Shown here piece by piece: positions 45,056 to 54,181 of a stretch of 64,000 nucleotides of DNA (position 1 is its first letter; the number at the start of each line of letters is the position of its first letter). Under the pieces are notes generated by a model. The model made no database searches, had not been told where the DNA came from, and saw only the letters and a list, made by a program, of their open reading frames with translations. The DNA is taken from contig NZ_CP034346.1 in NCBI RefSeq assembly GCF_003991425.1, positions 2,021,501 to 2,085,500 on the forward strand, in the 5' to 3' direction. The translations under genes and the position numbers were made by a program. Source of the DNA: Paenibacillus lutimineralis (GTDB lineage: Bacteria > Bacillota > Bacilli > Paenibacillales > Paenibacillaceae).

Positions 45056-46897
45056 ATGCATGAAAGAAATAACATTCGCAACATTGCGATTATTGCTCAC
45101 GTAGACCATGGCAAGACGACGCTTGTAGATAAATTGCTGCAGCAGTCCGGTATTTTTAGAGAACATGAATCAGTACAGGAACGCGCGATGGACTCCAATG
45201 ATATTGAGCGGGAACGCGGGATTACGATTTTGGCTAAAAATACAGCCATTACGTATAAGGATTATTTGATCAATATCGTGGATACTCCAGGGCATGCCGA
45301 CTTCGGCGGAGAAGTAGAACGGATTATGAAGATGGTTGATGGTGTTCTGCTTGTCGTTGATGCTTATGAAGGCTGTATGCCGCAGACCAAATTTGTGCTG
45401 CGCAAAGCGCTTGAGCATGATTTGACCCCAATTGTTGTTGTGAATAAAATCGACCGCCCGGCAGCCCGTCCGGCCGAAGTTATCGATGAGGTATTGGATT
45501 TGTTCATCGAGCTTGAGGCAACAGATAAGCAGCTGGAATTCCCCGTTGTATACGCATCTGCTCTTAACGGTACATCCAGTTTGGACCCTGAGAAGCAAGA
45601 TGATAACATGCTTGCCCTTTATGAGACGATCATCGACCATATCCCAGCCCCAACCGAAAAAGTTGACGAACCTTTGCAATACCTTGTAACACTGATGGAC
45701 TATAATGAATATCTCGGACGTATTGCGATCGGCCGTGTGAACCGCGGGATTATTCGTCAAGGCCAATCCGTAGCCGTAATGATGCGCGATGGCAGCAAGA
45801 AGATGGCACGCATCGAGAAGCTGTTCGGCTTCCAAGGCTTGCGCCGTGTGGAAATCGATGAAGCTGGAGCAGGGGATATCGTAGCGATTGCCGGTATTAA
45901 AGACATCAATATCGGTGAGACGATTGCAGATCCGAACCAGCCAGAGGCACTTCCGGTGCTCAAAATTGATGAACCAACACTGCAAATGACTTTCCTCGTT
46001 AACAATAGTCCATTCGCTGGACGTGAAGGGAAATGGGTTACTTCCCGTAAACTTCGGGAGCGTCTGTTCAAAGAATTGGAGACCGATGTATCGCTTCGCG
46101 TAGACGAAACGGATAGTCCTGATGCTTTTATCGTCTCGGGACGCGGTGAGCTTCACCTTGGTATTCTGATCGAAAATATGCGTAGAGAAGGCTATGAGTT
46201 ACAAGTATCGAAGCCAGAGGTTATCGTCAAGGTAATCGACGGTGTCAAGATGGAGCCAATCGAACGCCTCATGATCGATGTTCCTGAGGAGAGCATGGGC
46301 GCAGTTATGGAAAGCCTCGGTTCCCGTAAAGCAGAAATGGTGAACATGATCAATAGTGGCAACGGCCAAGTCCGTCTTGAATTCTTGATTCCGGCCCGCG
46401 GCCTGATTGGTTATACTACGAATTTCATGACCTTAACCCGCGGTTATGGTGTAATGAACCATGCCTATGACAGTTATGGTCCATTCGTCGGCGGTCAAGT
46501 TGGCGGACGTCATGAAGGTGTGCTTGTATCCAGCGAGAATGGCGTATCGACAATGTACGGTATTCTAGGGATCGAGGACCGGGGGATCCTGTTCCTTGAG
46601 CCAGGAGCGGAGATCTATGAAGGTATGATCGTCGGTGAGCATAACCGCGATAACGATATCGTTGTTAACATTTGTAGAGAGAAGCAATTAACAAACGTCC
46701 GCTCGGCGACAAAAGATGATACCGTAAAAATGAAGACACCCCGTCTGTTCTCATTGGAGCAAGCTTTAGAATATTTGAATGATGATGAATATTGCGAAAT
46801 TACGCCGAAATCGATTCGTCTTCGTAAGAAGGTTTTGAATAAAGGCGAACGTGAAAGAGCTGAAAAACATCGCAAAATGTCCGAAGCTAATCTATAA
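45056..46897 (+). CDS. typA: Translational GTPase TypA/BipA
   Basis: A 613-residue ribosome-associated GTPase involved in 50S assembly and stress or cold adaptation. G1 [16 protein letters not shown]2 region [15 protein letters not shown]3 [14 protein letters not shown] and G4 [10 protein letters not shown] are present, followed by EF-G-like domains and the BipA-specific C terminus ([19 protein letters not shown]). A purine-rich AAAGGATATGGAG site precedes the ATG. ylaH follows 44 bases later as in B. subtilis (ylaG-ylaH). Confidence 0.97.
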   Translation: MHERNNIRNIAIIAHVDHGKTTLVDKLLQQSGIFREHESVQERAMDSNDIERERGITILAKNTAITYKDYLINIVDTPGHADFGGEVERIMKMVDGVLLVVDAYEGCMPQTKFVLRKALEHDLTPIVVVNKIDRPAARPAEVIDEVLDLFIELEATDKQLEFPVVYASALNGTSSLDPEKQDDNMLALYETIIDHIPAPTEKVDEPLQYLVTLMDYNEYLGRIAIGRVNRGIIRQGQSVAVMMRDGSKKMARIEKLFGFQGLRRVEIDEAGAGDIVAIAGIKDINIGETIADPNQPEALPVLKIDEPTLQMTFLVNNSPFAGREGKWVTSRKLRERLFKELETDVSLRVDETDSPDAFIVSGRGELHLGILIENMRREGYELQVSKPEVIVKVIDGVKMEPIERLMIDVPEESMGAVMESLGSRKAEMVNMINSGNGQVRLEFLIPARGLIGYTTNFMTLTRGYGVMNHAYDSYGPFVGGQVGGRHEGVLVSSENGVSTMYGILGIEDRGILFLEPGAEIYEGMIVGEHNRDNDIVVNICREKQLTNVRSATKDDTVKMKTPRLFSLEQALEYLNDDEYCEITPKSIRLRKKVLNKGERERAEKHRKMSEANL

Positions 46898-46941
46898 TGG
46901 GAATATATTCATTTTGATGTAAAGCGAAGGAGGGGCTGGCC

Positions 46942-47250
46942 TTGCAGGCTTGGTTCGCGGAAAACCCGGTCATTTCGTATATTTTGATTTATGTGCTTAT
47001 CATCTTTGTTTACAACAAGGTGTTTCGTAGCCAGCAGAAGCTACCGCTTCTGAAGGAGATCATTTTATATATTTTAATGGCATTCGGCTCGTTCCTCCTG
47101 CTCATTTTTCAGATCGACAAGCTGCCGATTATTCAATGTCTGCTCGTTGCCGTCGTGCTGATGCTGATGGTGCGTATTCGTTATTTTGTGGAAGGACGAC
47201 GCAATAAAAAAGAGAAATCTATACCTGCAGCTGGTGAGCAGAGCGAGTAG
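46942..47250 (+). CDS. ylaH: YlaH-like membrane protein
   Basis: A 102-residue protein with two to three transmembrane segments (PVISYILIYVLIIFVYN at about 9-25 and the region 40-75) and a basic tail EGRRNKKEKS. Gene order after typA and the pattern VFRSQQKLPLLKEIILYILM identify YlaH; function unknown. Start is TTG with AGGAGGGGC upstream. Confidence 0.85.
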   Translation: MQAWFAENPVISYILIYVLIIFVYNKVFRSQQKLPLLKEIILYILMAFGSFLLLIFQIDKLPIIQCLLVAVVLMLMVRIRYFVEGRRNKKEKSIPAAGEQSE

Positions 47251-47348
47251 TATACGTTAGTTCGTGAGATTTTACGTGGAAACTTTATTGCCTTCTCATT
47301 CGTATACTCTATGTGACAACATAATCCAGATGAAAAGGTTTTGATTCT

Positions 47349-48422
47349 ATGAGTTCTTACAACAAAGGCCTGCCACCTCGGGATGATCGTTCCAAGCGGT
47401 CTCCTGCCAAAGGATCAAAGAAGCCCAGAAAGCAGTCTGGTGGTAAGACCTTTTTTAAGGTATTATTGACGATTCTTATTGTTGCAGTGCTTGGAGCGGG
47501 TGGGGTCGCAGGTTATTTGATGCTCACTCTTAATGATACGATCAATAAGACGGGGACTTCAGGCAAAGTGGCCGCGGAGAATTCCGCCAAAGTCAAACCC
47601 ATTGCCATGCTGTTATTGGGTACGGATTACCGCCCAGAGACCGGGACCCATCTCAGCGACGTTATTATGGTGATTGCCATGAATCCGAAGACAAAGTCGG
47701 CTACGATCGTGTCTTTACCTCGAGATACGAGGTTCCAAATGAAGGGTTACAGAACAAACAAGCTTAACTCATTCTATCCTAAGTTCCTGGCCGCTGAGAA
47801 GAAATCAGGCATATCGGCCAAGGAAGAAATGAAAACGATGCTTAGCAAGTATATGGATCTTCCGCTGGATTACACGACTGTGCTTAATTTTCAAGGCTTT
47901 CGTGATGTCGTAAATGCTTTAGGCGGAGTCGATGTAACCGTCGATGCCGATATGTGCTATGTGGACAAAGCAGATGGTACTAATATCAATCTGAAGAAGG
48001 GCGCCCAGCATCTGAACGGTGACAAGGCGCTAGATTACGTTCGCTACCGGAAATCGAACTGCAAACCGAAGACGAAGCCTTCGAATGATTTTGAGCGTAA
48101 TCAGCGGCAGAATGAAGTACTTCATGCCTTGATTGATCAGACCAAGTCTTTAAATGGCGTAATCGGTGCAGGTAAGGCGATTGAGTCGATTGGCGATAAT
48201 ATGACGACTGACCTGGAATCAGAGCAGATCAAAAATATAATTGCCGCTTACTGGAGCATTTCCAAAGAGAATGTAACCTTTATTCCTGTTACGGGTGATT
48301 GGAAGAGCCCTTATGTTTACATCAATGATAGCGAGCTGAATAAGGCGAAGCAGGCATTAAAGGACGAGCTTTCCGGAACGAAGCCGCAATCTGAGGGACA
48401 AGGGAATCAGTCGGGCAAGTGA
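47349..48422 (+). CDS. LytR-CpsA-Psr (LCP) family protein
   Basis: A 357-residue enzyme that attaches teichoic acids or other anionic polymers to peptidoglycan. A basic cytoplasmic N terminus (1-33) precedes one transmembrane helix (about 36-58, VLLTILIVAVLGAGGVAGYL). The LCP domain (about 85-310) shows MLLLGTDYRPETGTHLSDVI, SLPRDTRF, and DYVRYRKSNC with the conserved Arg residues. The C-terminal tail is polar (GTKPQSEGQGNQSGK). The exact polymer is unknown. A promoter and hairpin lie just downstream for the next gene. Confidence 0.92.
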   Translation: MSSYNKGLPPRDDRSKRSPAKGSKKPRKQSGGKTFFKVLLTILIVAVLGAGGVAGYLMLTLNDTINKTGTSGKVAAENSAKVKPIAMLLLGTDYRPETGTHLSDVIMVIAMNPKTKSATIVSLPRDTRFQMKGYRTNKLNSFYPKFLAAEKKSGISAKEEMKTMLSKYMDLPLDYTTVLNFQGFRDVVNALGGVDVTVDADMCYVDKADGTNINLKKGAQHLNGDKALDYVRYRKSNCKPKTKPSNDFERNQRQNEVLHALIDQTKSLNGVIGAGKAIESIGDNMTTDLESEQIKNIIAAYWSISKENVTFIPVTGDWKSPYVYINDSELNKAKQALKDELSGTKPQSEGQGNQSGK

Positions 48423-48426
48423 TCGA

Positions 48427-48456
48427 TTGAAGGCAAGTTTTGTGTCGTGGTATAAT
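48427..48456 (+). promoter_or_regulatory. Promoter before the PNPOx-like gene
   Basis: TTGAAG at 48427-48432, 18-bp spacer, TATAAT at 48451-48456. A small hairpin (GGGGATTAG/CTTAGTCCCC) and a repeat family 1 fragment lie in the leader before the start at 48566. Confidence 0.6.
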
Positions 48457-48502
48457 ACAAATAGATAGTGGGGATTAGGTTTCTTAGTCCCCAGCTTCCT
48501 TC

Positions 48503-48530
48503 GCGGTGCTGAAAACCGAACTTTGTGAAC
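48503..48530 (-). repeat. Repeat family 1 fragment (left end, reverse orientation)
   Basis: GCGGTGCTGAAAACCGAACT followed by TTGTGAAC is the reverse complement of the left end with one change in the terminal repeat. It lies in the leader of the PNPOx-like gene. Confidence 0.55.
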
Positions 48531-48565
48531 ACGTACTTTAAGTATGATCAGGGGGGCTGGCGTTA

Positions 48566-49018
48566 ATGTCCGAACTCGTTACACAATTATCTGAACCATT
48601 GTTCAATGCATTCCAGTCCGAAATGTTCGTTCTGCTCAGCACAGTGGATGTGGAGACGGGAGGACCGACTTCAAGTGCGATCTCCTGGATTTATGCATTG
48701 AATCCCTCCACCCTTCGCTTTGCGGTGGACCACAGATCAAGGCTTGTCAACAATATGAAGACTCATCCGAGGATTACAGTAACTTTGTTTGGCGCGGAGA
48801 CCATTTATGCAATTAATGGTGTTGCCGAAGTGGCGCAGGACCCTCTTGAGGGGGTTCCCTTCAAAATGTGCTGTTTCGACATGAAGATCGATGCTGTACG
48901 AAACGCTCTGTTCTATGGCGCCCAGCTTGCGTCCGCACCGACCTACAGCAAGGTTTACGATCAGCGTGCTATGGAGAAATTGGACAATCAAGTATTTTCT
49001 GCAATGAAAAAAGCCTAG
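48566..49018 (+). CDS. Pyridoxamine 5'-phosphate oxidase-like split-barrel protein
   Basis: A 150-residue protein with the FMN-binding split-barrel pattern: FVLLSTVDVETGGPTSSAIS, then LRFAVDHRSRLVNNMKTHPR and VTLFGAETIYAINGVAEV. Such proteins bind flavin or F420 and act as reductases, or are of unknown function; none can be named here. It lies between the LCP gene and the convergent ylaJ-like gene. AGGGGGGCTGGCGTT precedes the ATG. The terminator at 49011-49042 overlaps its last codons. Confidence 0.8.
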   Translation: MSELVTQLSEPLFNAFQSEMFVLLSTVDVETGGPTSSAISWIYALNPSTLRFAVDHRSRLVNNMKTHPRITVTLFGAETIYAINGVAEVAQDPLEGVPFKMCCFDMKIDAVRNALFYGAQLASAPTYSKVYDQRAMEKLDNQVFSAMKKA

Positions 49019-49042
49019 CGATTAATTCGCTGGGCTTTTTTT
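49011..49042. terminator. Terminator between convergent genes
   Basis: AAGCCTAGCGA-ATTAAT-TCGCTGGGCTT followed by T7; the stem begins inside the end of the PNPOx-like gene. Confidence 0.85.
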
Positions 49043-49056
49043 CATCTAGGACAGAC

Positions 49057-49728
49057 TTAGTATTTACTGCCAGAATTACTGGAAGTGTGATTTTTTGACT
49101 TTACTTTACTTTTTTCTTGCTTCTTAGGTGGATGGTGACCTTGCTTGGTTGGAACACTCTTGGCGCGCGGACGGGTGTCGCTCGACATTTGCGGAACTAT
49201 TCGTCCGATAATATCGGCCATTTCTGTCGCAAAGCCAGAGATCGGGTGTCCTGCGGAAACCTTCTTGCCAATTTCAGAGATGCGATGGCTAAGGTCCATA
49301 TCGGCCGTGACGATAGCTCCGGTACCTTGTGGATCTTTGCGCAGAGCTTCGGCCACCGTGTACTTGATACCGCCGACGCGGGCGCGCTCAAGATTCCCGT
49401 CAACATCAATACCTACGACAGCCGTCTTTCCCATGATGACGCAGTGGGCGCCTTTGACACCGGGAACTTTCTTAGCTAGCGATTCCAAATGGGCTTGTCG
49501 ACTTCTTTGATCATTTTTGCCAGTTGCAGTGGCGTTTGTGTTCTGCTTCTGCTTCTGTGTTGACTTGCCCGTTGTATTGCTTAGACCCTTAGGACCATGT
49601 CCCTTAACATTTTGTGTCCGGGTGGTCTTTTCCGATGGAGTCTGCTGAGAGGGTGATGCCTTTTTAGATGCTGTTTGGCAGCTAGTTAGCAGTGAGGCCG
49701 TTAATAATAAACACAGCCAAATTCGCAT
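49057..49728 (-). CDS. YhcN/YlaJ family sporulation lipoprotein
   Basis: A 223-residue lipoprotein. The signal peptide MRIWLCLLLTASLLTSCQ has a lipobox with Cys17. A low-complexity Lys/Gln/Thr-rich spacer (about 20-80) precedes the family domain with LAKKVPGVKGAHCVIMGKTA and VGIDVDGNLE; the tail is again Lys/Ser-rich. YlaJ and YhcN are found in spores of B. subtilis. Its place beside the PhoH-type ylaK homologue supports orthology with ylaJ. AAAGGACGGATCAAATC precedes the ATG. Confidence 0.87.
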   Translation of the reverse strand: MRIWLCLLLTASLLTSCQTASKKASPSQQTPSEKTTRTQNVKGHGPKGLSNTTGKSTQKQKQNTNATATGKNDQRSRQAHLESLAKKVPGVKGAHCVIMGKTAVVGIDVDGNLERARVGGIKYTVAEALRKDPQGTGAIVTADMDLSHRISEIGKKVSAGHPISGFATEMADIIGRIVPQMSSDTRPRAKSVPTKQGHHPPKKQEKSKVKSKNHTSSNSGSKY

Positions 49729-49827
49729 GATTTGATCCGTCCTTTCGGAAATGATCTCTTGCCAGATATGATTCCAGCTTGGTATCTATAACATTTCCCG
49801 GACAATAAAAAATATGTATTAGAGGTA

Positions 49828-49995
49828 GTTCAAAAAGTCCGCTTTTGATCACGAAGTAACACTGAGAGCTTATTCGGCATCGAATCTTGAATTCACCCGG
49901 GCCTTCCGGTGCTCACGTAGGTATTGCCTACGCTCCGCTCCTCAGTCCCTAGCTTCATCCAACCTTCTCGGTGCTGAAAACCGACCTTTTTGAAC
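49828..49995 (-). repeat. Repeat family 1, copy G (reverse orientation)
   Basis: A full 168-bp copy on the minus strand. Its core hairpin reads GCGTAGG-CAATA-CCTACGT on the minus strand: both arms differ from the usual GTACG/CGTAC but still pair, which shows selection for base-pairing. It fills most of the 325-bp gap between the ylaJ-like gene and the phoH2 gene, the latter starting 58 bp on. Confidence 0.82.
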
Positions 49996-50053
49996 TCGTT
50001 TTGAAATACCATGCGAATTTGAAGCTGTAGTGACTGCGGTGGAGGGGATATCC

Positions 50054-51385
50054 GTGAAAAAGATATTTGTATTGGATACGAATGTTTTGCTGCATGATCC
50101 GAACGCCATTTTTGCCTTTGAAGAGCATGTGGTTGTGATTCCGGCGGTCGTGCTGGAGGAAATCGATTCGAAGAAACGCAATGCAGATGAGATCGGACGA
50201 AATGCACGCGGAGTATCCAGACTGCTCGATGGCCTGCGGGAGCAAGGACATTTACATGATGGGGTCGGGCTAGAACATGGCGGCGTCATTAAAGTGGAAA
50301 TGAATCACCGCAGCTTTGCCAAAGTACAAGAGATGTTCGGTGAGGTCAGCAATGATAACCGCATTTTGGCGGTCGCTCTGAATTATCATCTTGAAGAATC
50401 AGAGAAGCCGGAGCCAAGCCCGGTCATCATTGTCAGTAAGGATGTGCTGGTAAGAATTAAGGCCGATGTTCTCGGCTTGATTGCGGAGGATTATCTAACG
50501 GGCCGAACAGTGGACCCAAGTGAAATGTACCCGGGTTATTTGTCCATACAGGTTCACCCATCCATCATCGATGAATTTTATACATTCCGTTCATTACCTG
50601 TAAAATCGCTTGGATTATCCTATTCTCTATACTCGCATGAATTTATTATCATGAAGGATGAGATGGGGAGGGGAAAGTCAGCGCTTCTCAAAGTTAATGA
50701 GGATGCCAGCCGACTTGAGCCTTTATATCTTAGCAATGATCCCGTATGGGGTATCAGTGCCCGTAATGCTCAGCAGCGAATGGCTCTCGAATTGCTGCTG
50801 AATGATGACATTCCGCTGGTCACCATTACAGGTAAGGCGGGAACGGGGAAGACATTGCTTGCTCTGGCAGCCGGGTTACTGAAGGTCGAAGATGAGCATA
50901 AGTATAAGAAGTTACTGATTGCTCGTCCGGTTGTTCCGATGGGAAAAGATATTGGCTATTTGCCTGGGGAGAAGGAAGAGAAGCTCCGGCCCTGGATGCA
51001 GCCGATTTATGATAATTTGGAATATCTGTTCAACACAAAGAAATCCGGTGATATTGATAAAATTCTGATGGGCCTCGGAAGTATCCAGGTTGAGGCGCTT
51101 ACGTATATCCGCGGTCGCTCCATTCCCGGTCAGTTCATTATTATTGACGAAGCGCAGAATCTTTCGCAGCATGAAGTGAAGACGATTGTCTCAAGAGTTG
51201 GCGAAGGCAGCAAAATTGTCCTCGTCGGCGATCCGGAACAGATCGATCATCCTTATCTGGATTCAGCTAGCAACGGTCTCACCTATCTAGTTCAACACTT
51301 CAGAGAGCAAGCCTTAAGCGGACATATCATGCTTGAGAAAGGAGAGCGCTCCAAGCTAGCCCAGTTGGCGGCGGATTTACTGTAG
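50054..51385 (+). CDS. ylaK: PIN domain plus PhoH ATPase protein (YlaK, PhoH2)
   Basis: A 443-residue toxin-like fusion: an N-terminal PIN nuclease domain (KKIFVLDTNVLLHDPNAIF, with acidic residues VVLEEIDSKK and DNRILAVAL) joined to a PhoH ATPase (TITGKAGTGKTLLALAAGLL, ARPVVPMGKDIGYLPG, IIIDEAQNLSQHEVK). Homologous PhoH2 proteins unwind and cut RNA. Start GTG 50054 was chosen for GGAGGGGATATCC; the frame is open to 50030 without a site. It is divergent from the ylaJ-like gene, as part of a yla-type cluster. Confidence 0.93.
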   Translation: MKKIFVLDTNVLLHDPNAIFAFEEHVVVIPAVVLEEIDSKKRNADEIGRNARGVSRLLDGLREQGHLHDGVGLEHGGVIKVEMNHRSFAKVQEMFGEVSNDNRILAVALNYHLEESEKPEPSPVIIVSKDVLVRIKADVLGLIAEDYLTGRTVDPSEMYPGYLSIQVHPSIIDEFYTFRSLPVKSLGLSYSLYSHEFIIMKDEMGRGKSALLKVNEDASRLEPLYLSNDPVWGISARNAQQRMALELLLNDDIPLVTITGKAGTGKTLLALAAGLLKVEDEHKYKKLLIARPVVPMGKDIGYLPGEKEEKLRPWMQPIYDNLEYLFNTKKSGDIDKILMGLGSIQVEALTYIRGRSIPGQFIIIDEAQNLSQHEVKTIVSRVGEGSKIVLVGDPEQIDHPYLDSASNGLTYLVQHFREQALSGHIMLEKGERSKLAQLAADLL

Positions 51386-51433
51386 AAGCCTGCTTATTCT
51401 CAAATAGAAATAGGTTAAAAAACCAATTATTTA

Positions 51434-51462
51434 CATCGGACAATTCCGGTGTTTTTTTTATT
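51434..51462 (+). terminator. Weak intrinsic terminator after ylaK
   Basis: ACATCGG-ACAATT-CCGGTGT with imperfect pairing followed by eight T. Confidence 0.65.
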
Positions 51463-51574
51463 ATGAGAATTTAGGGACAAGGTACTAGGGAGTTTGATAC
51501 AATAGAGATTAGTTGATTGATTGAATTGGATTCCTATGTTTTGATGGTTGAAACGTTGGAGGGGAATAACGGGT

Positions 51575-52840
51575 ATGAAGCGAAGAAACCATTGGGTACT
51601 TTTTGCACTTCTGCTGCTCGCCTTGATTAATTTGTCACCGACCGAGAAGTCTACGATGGTAGGTCCCAAGGATCAAGACAGAACAACGGAGCCGGTAATA
51701 CCTCCAAGCCAGGAGAAGGTTAGAGAAAACGGTCGGATCAAAGTAGCTGTTCGCCTGCCGGAGTTGGAATTCAATGAACTAAAGGCGATGAACGAAGCGT
51801 TTATGAAGGAGCATTCCACCGAAGTTGAACTAGTCAATGTACCTGCAGGAGAGGATTATGGCTCCTTACAGCAGCAGTTCGAGCTTGGCGTATCTCCCGA
51901 CGTCGTCTTACTGGACAATGTCTGGGTTCGCCGATATGCGGCTGGTGGATTCTTGCTGCCGACGGAGAGCTACTATTCCGGTTCTTTGACTGGCGAAGTG
52001 TTAAGCGCTTCCTTGGCGCAGGATGAGTGGAACGGCTACGTATGGGGCGTGCCGCTTGATGCCGATCCTTATGTCTGGGTATATAATGCTGAGGGGTTAA
52101 AAGAAATCGGCCATACCTTCCCTTCGACATCAGAGGAATGGCATGCGCTGATTGAAGCCTGGAATGAATTTAATTCTCCGGCTTATTTGCTGGGCCTAGA
52201 TTATAACGATCCTTATGCGGTCATGTCATTGTTATGGCAACTGGGTGCCAAAGGTCAAGGAAAGCAGGAGGCGGCCGAATCTATTTTTAATAAGAAGGGC
52301 TTGGCTGAAGCAGTTCCACTCTTGGAGCAGCTCCAGCCTTATATGATAAATATCGGTGATGATGAGAGCAACGATCAGTGGATTGGCAGTAATCGCCAAG
52401 AAGCCTTGATTATGCTTATTCCTTCCACAGAAGCGAGGAAGTATCCTTATCGAGGAAAGAGAGTCTTTTTTCCAGATCCTTCCGAATCAGGTAACAAAAT
52501 GTGGATCGCTGGCAGAAGTTTCGTGGTAACAGCTAGGTCTATGAATAGAGATACAGCAGGACTATGGATTTCTGCAATGACTACGCAAATTCAGCAACGT
52601 CAATGGCATGAGAAGACAGGTCATTTGCCTGCACTCAAAACTTTGTACTATCAGGCGATGAGATCCGGACTGCCGGATTGGATAACAGCTTCATTTGTGA
52701 AGGGACAGGGAATCACTCAGCCAGTAACGGCCAAGCTTCCTGAACTGATGCAGCAATTGCAGGAGAACTCATGGTCTTTCCTCCATAGCGATATCCCTGC
52801 CAAACAATATGTGAAACAATTGGATGAGCTGAATCCCTGA
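51575..52840 (+). CDS. Extracellular solute-binding protein, family 1 (orphan)
   Basis: A 421-residue sugar-type ABC binding protein. A hydrophobic N-terminal segment (VLFALLLLALINLS, about 8-21) has no Cys lipobox, so it is either secreted or held by an uncleaved anchor. The mature part has the maltose-binding-like pattern: VSPDVVLLDNVWVRRYAAGG, GYVWGVPLDADPYVWVYNAE and WHALIEAWNEF. No permease or ATPase genes are adjacent, so it may serve a distant transporter or act as a sensor. ATG 51575 follows GGAGGGG by ten bases; a TTG at 51548 is less likely. Confidence 0.85.
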   Translation: MKRRNHWVLFALLLLALINLSPTEKSTMVGPKDQDRTTEPVIPPSQEKVRENGRIKVAVRLPELEFNELKAMNEAFMKEHSTEVELVNVPAGEDYGSLQQQFELGVSPDVVLLDNVWVRRYAAGGFLLPTESYYSGSLTGEVLSASLAQDEWNGYVWGVPLDADPYVWVYNAEGLKEIGHTFPSTSEEWHALIEAWNEFNSPAYLLGLDYNDPYAVMSLLWQLGAKGQGKQEAAESIFNKKGLAEAVPLLEQLQPYMINIGDDESNDQWIGSNRQEALIMLIPSTEARKYPYRGKRVFFPDPSESGNKMWIAGRSFVVTARSMNRDTAGLWISAMTTQIQQRQWHEKTGHLPALKTLYYQAMRSGLPDWITASFVKGQGITQPVTAKLPELMQQLQENSWSFLHSDIPAKQYVKQLDELNP

Positions 52841-52848
52841 GATCAGGG

Positions 52849-53955
52849 CTAATTGCGTGATTTTAACGATAGTTTCAAAGTAATAGTGAGCTCGTTCTCG
52901 CTGATTTTTGCTTCTGTCGCTTCAATAAAGGGAACGAGCTGCTGCGGATAAAAGCCAAGATCGAACGCATCTTCCAACTCATTTCTTGTAGTATCCGGCA
53001 GCTCTAACCCGTTAAATACAAGTTTATCAATATGAAAAATCAGGGCGTTTTGCGGTTGGTTTTCTATCGTGTAATGTCCTTCTATCGATAATTCGAGACC
53101 CTCTTTGCTGCCTTGTACGATCATGCGTTGCTCCGTGAACCGGAACGTCATATCGCCTAGCAGCTTATTTTTATTTCTAAGAAATTGATTGAGTTCTTTC
53201 TCTCGAATGGTTAGTATATAACCTCCTTTAATTGAAGCGAGGCTGTCCCCGTAATCTTTCAAATAATCAGAGAAATTAGCCATTGCCTGTGACAGAGCCT
53301 TGAAATAACGCCTTACTTCATGCAATCCGACGTTCTGCCAATAGCTTGTTAATTCCTGGATCATTTGCCGCAGCTTTTCGGGATCAGCGCTGGAGCTTAT
53401 GGAACTTTCCACACTTTGCTGAAGTGCAACCAATCGTTCTCGTTGTTGCAGCAACCGTTGTTTTATTTTCTCCAGTTCCCGGCTGGTTTGATCCAGATCC
53501 TCTCTTGCTTGTCTGAGACCAATGTATTCTTGCTGATATGTATTAAGGATGTCCTGGTTCCGCTCTGAAATTAGCTGGTAGTAATCCCATACCGTAAAAA
53601 AATCGCTTAGGCTGTTAACCGATAGTAGCGCGGTGAGCAGAGTCTCTCGCTCTCCCATATAGTAGGCGGCGATCACTTTACCGGCACGTTCCCGGCTGCT
53701 TTCGATTTGGATACTCTTATCGGCGATCTGTTTCGTTAACTTGACTGTGTCTCGCTCGGTATCTTGCTGCTGAAGCATAACTTTACTGATATCCCGATCG
53801 ATCTCTACGATGGATAGGCTCTGTTCCATAATCTTCAGGTCCTCCTCTGAGATGGGAGCGGCATAGGCAGCGCCCTGCAGCAGAGGAATGGTTGCAAGAG
53901 TGATTAAGATACATAGCGAAGCAATGGCTCTGTGCAAGCGATTCTTCAGATTCAA
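52849..53955 (-). CDS. Secreted coiled-coil protein, PcsB/CwlO-like N-terminal domain
   Basis: A 368-residue exported protein with signal peptide ending GAAYAAPIS (about residue 33). Residues 40-190 are heptad-rich coiled coil with SRERAGKVIAAYYMGERETL and LSVNSLSDFFTVWDYYQLI, the pattern of PcsB/CwlO/EnvC N-terminal domains that contact FtsEX. The C-terminal half (about 200-368) is not a recognised peptidase; no NlpC/P60, CHAP or LytM motifs are seen. Start is TTG behind GGAGGGGGACGCA. Its role in wall remodelling is only inferred. Confidence 0.75.
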   Translation of the reverse strand: MNLKNRLHRAIASLCILITLATIPLLQGAAYAAPISEEDLKIMEQSLSIVEIDRDISKVMLQQQDTERDTVKLTKQIADKSIQIESSRERAGKVIAAYYMGERETLLTALLSVNSLSDFFTVWDYYQLISERNQDILNTYQQEYIGLRQAREDLDQTSRELEKIKQRLLQQRERLVALQQSVESSISSSADPEKLRQMIQELTSYWQNVGLHEVRRYFKALSQAMANFSDYLKDYGDSLASIKGGYILTIREKELNQFLRNKNKLLGDMTFRFTEQRMIVQGSKEGLELSIEGHYTIENQPQNALIFHIDKLVFNGLELPDTTRNELEDAFDLGFYPQQLVPFIEATEAKISENELTITLKLSLKSRN

Positions 53956-54047
53956 TGCGTCCCCCTCCTTCGCTGAATCATGTTATGAGGGCAGCACCCC
54001 TATACCTTAGGATGTATATGATACAAGCACCGCAAATATATGAGGTT

Positions 54048-54100
54048 GTTCAAAAAGTCAGCTTATGATTACGAAGCAAATTAGGAAGTGAATCAGCATA
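54048..54100 (-). repeat. Repeat family 1 fragment (right end, reverse orientation)
   Basis: GTTCAAAAAGTCAGCTTATG and ATTACGAAG are the reverse complement of the family's right end. The core is missing; the inner boundary is uncertain. Confidence 0.6.
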
Positions 54101-54118
54101 GTTTATAATATATGAACA

Positions 54119-54158
54119 ACAAAGAAGACGATCCGATAAATCGAATCGTCTTCTTTGT
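54119..54158. terminator. Long perfect stem, terminator-like
   Basis: ACAAAGAAGACGAT and ATCGTCTTCTTTGT form a 14-bp perfect stem with a 12-base loop. It lies just after the DUF2626 gene (minus strand) and would end its transcript, although only a short T-rich run follows on that strand. Confidence 0.65.
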
Positions 54159-54181
54159 GTAATGAAGAAGCAAGCCGGAGA

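Noticed and set aside
45170..46156. Minus-strand open frame of 328 codons opposite typA
   Set aside because: typA is complete and highly conserved on the plus strand; the antisense frame has no ribosome site or family motif.
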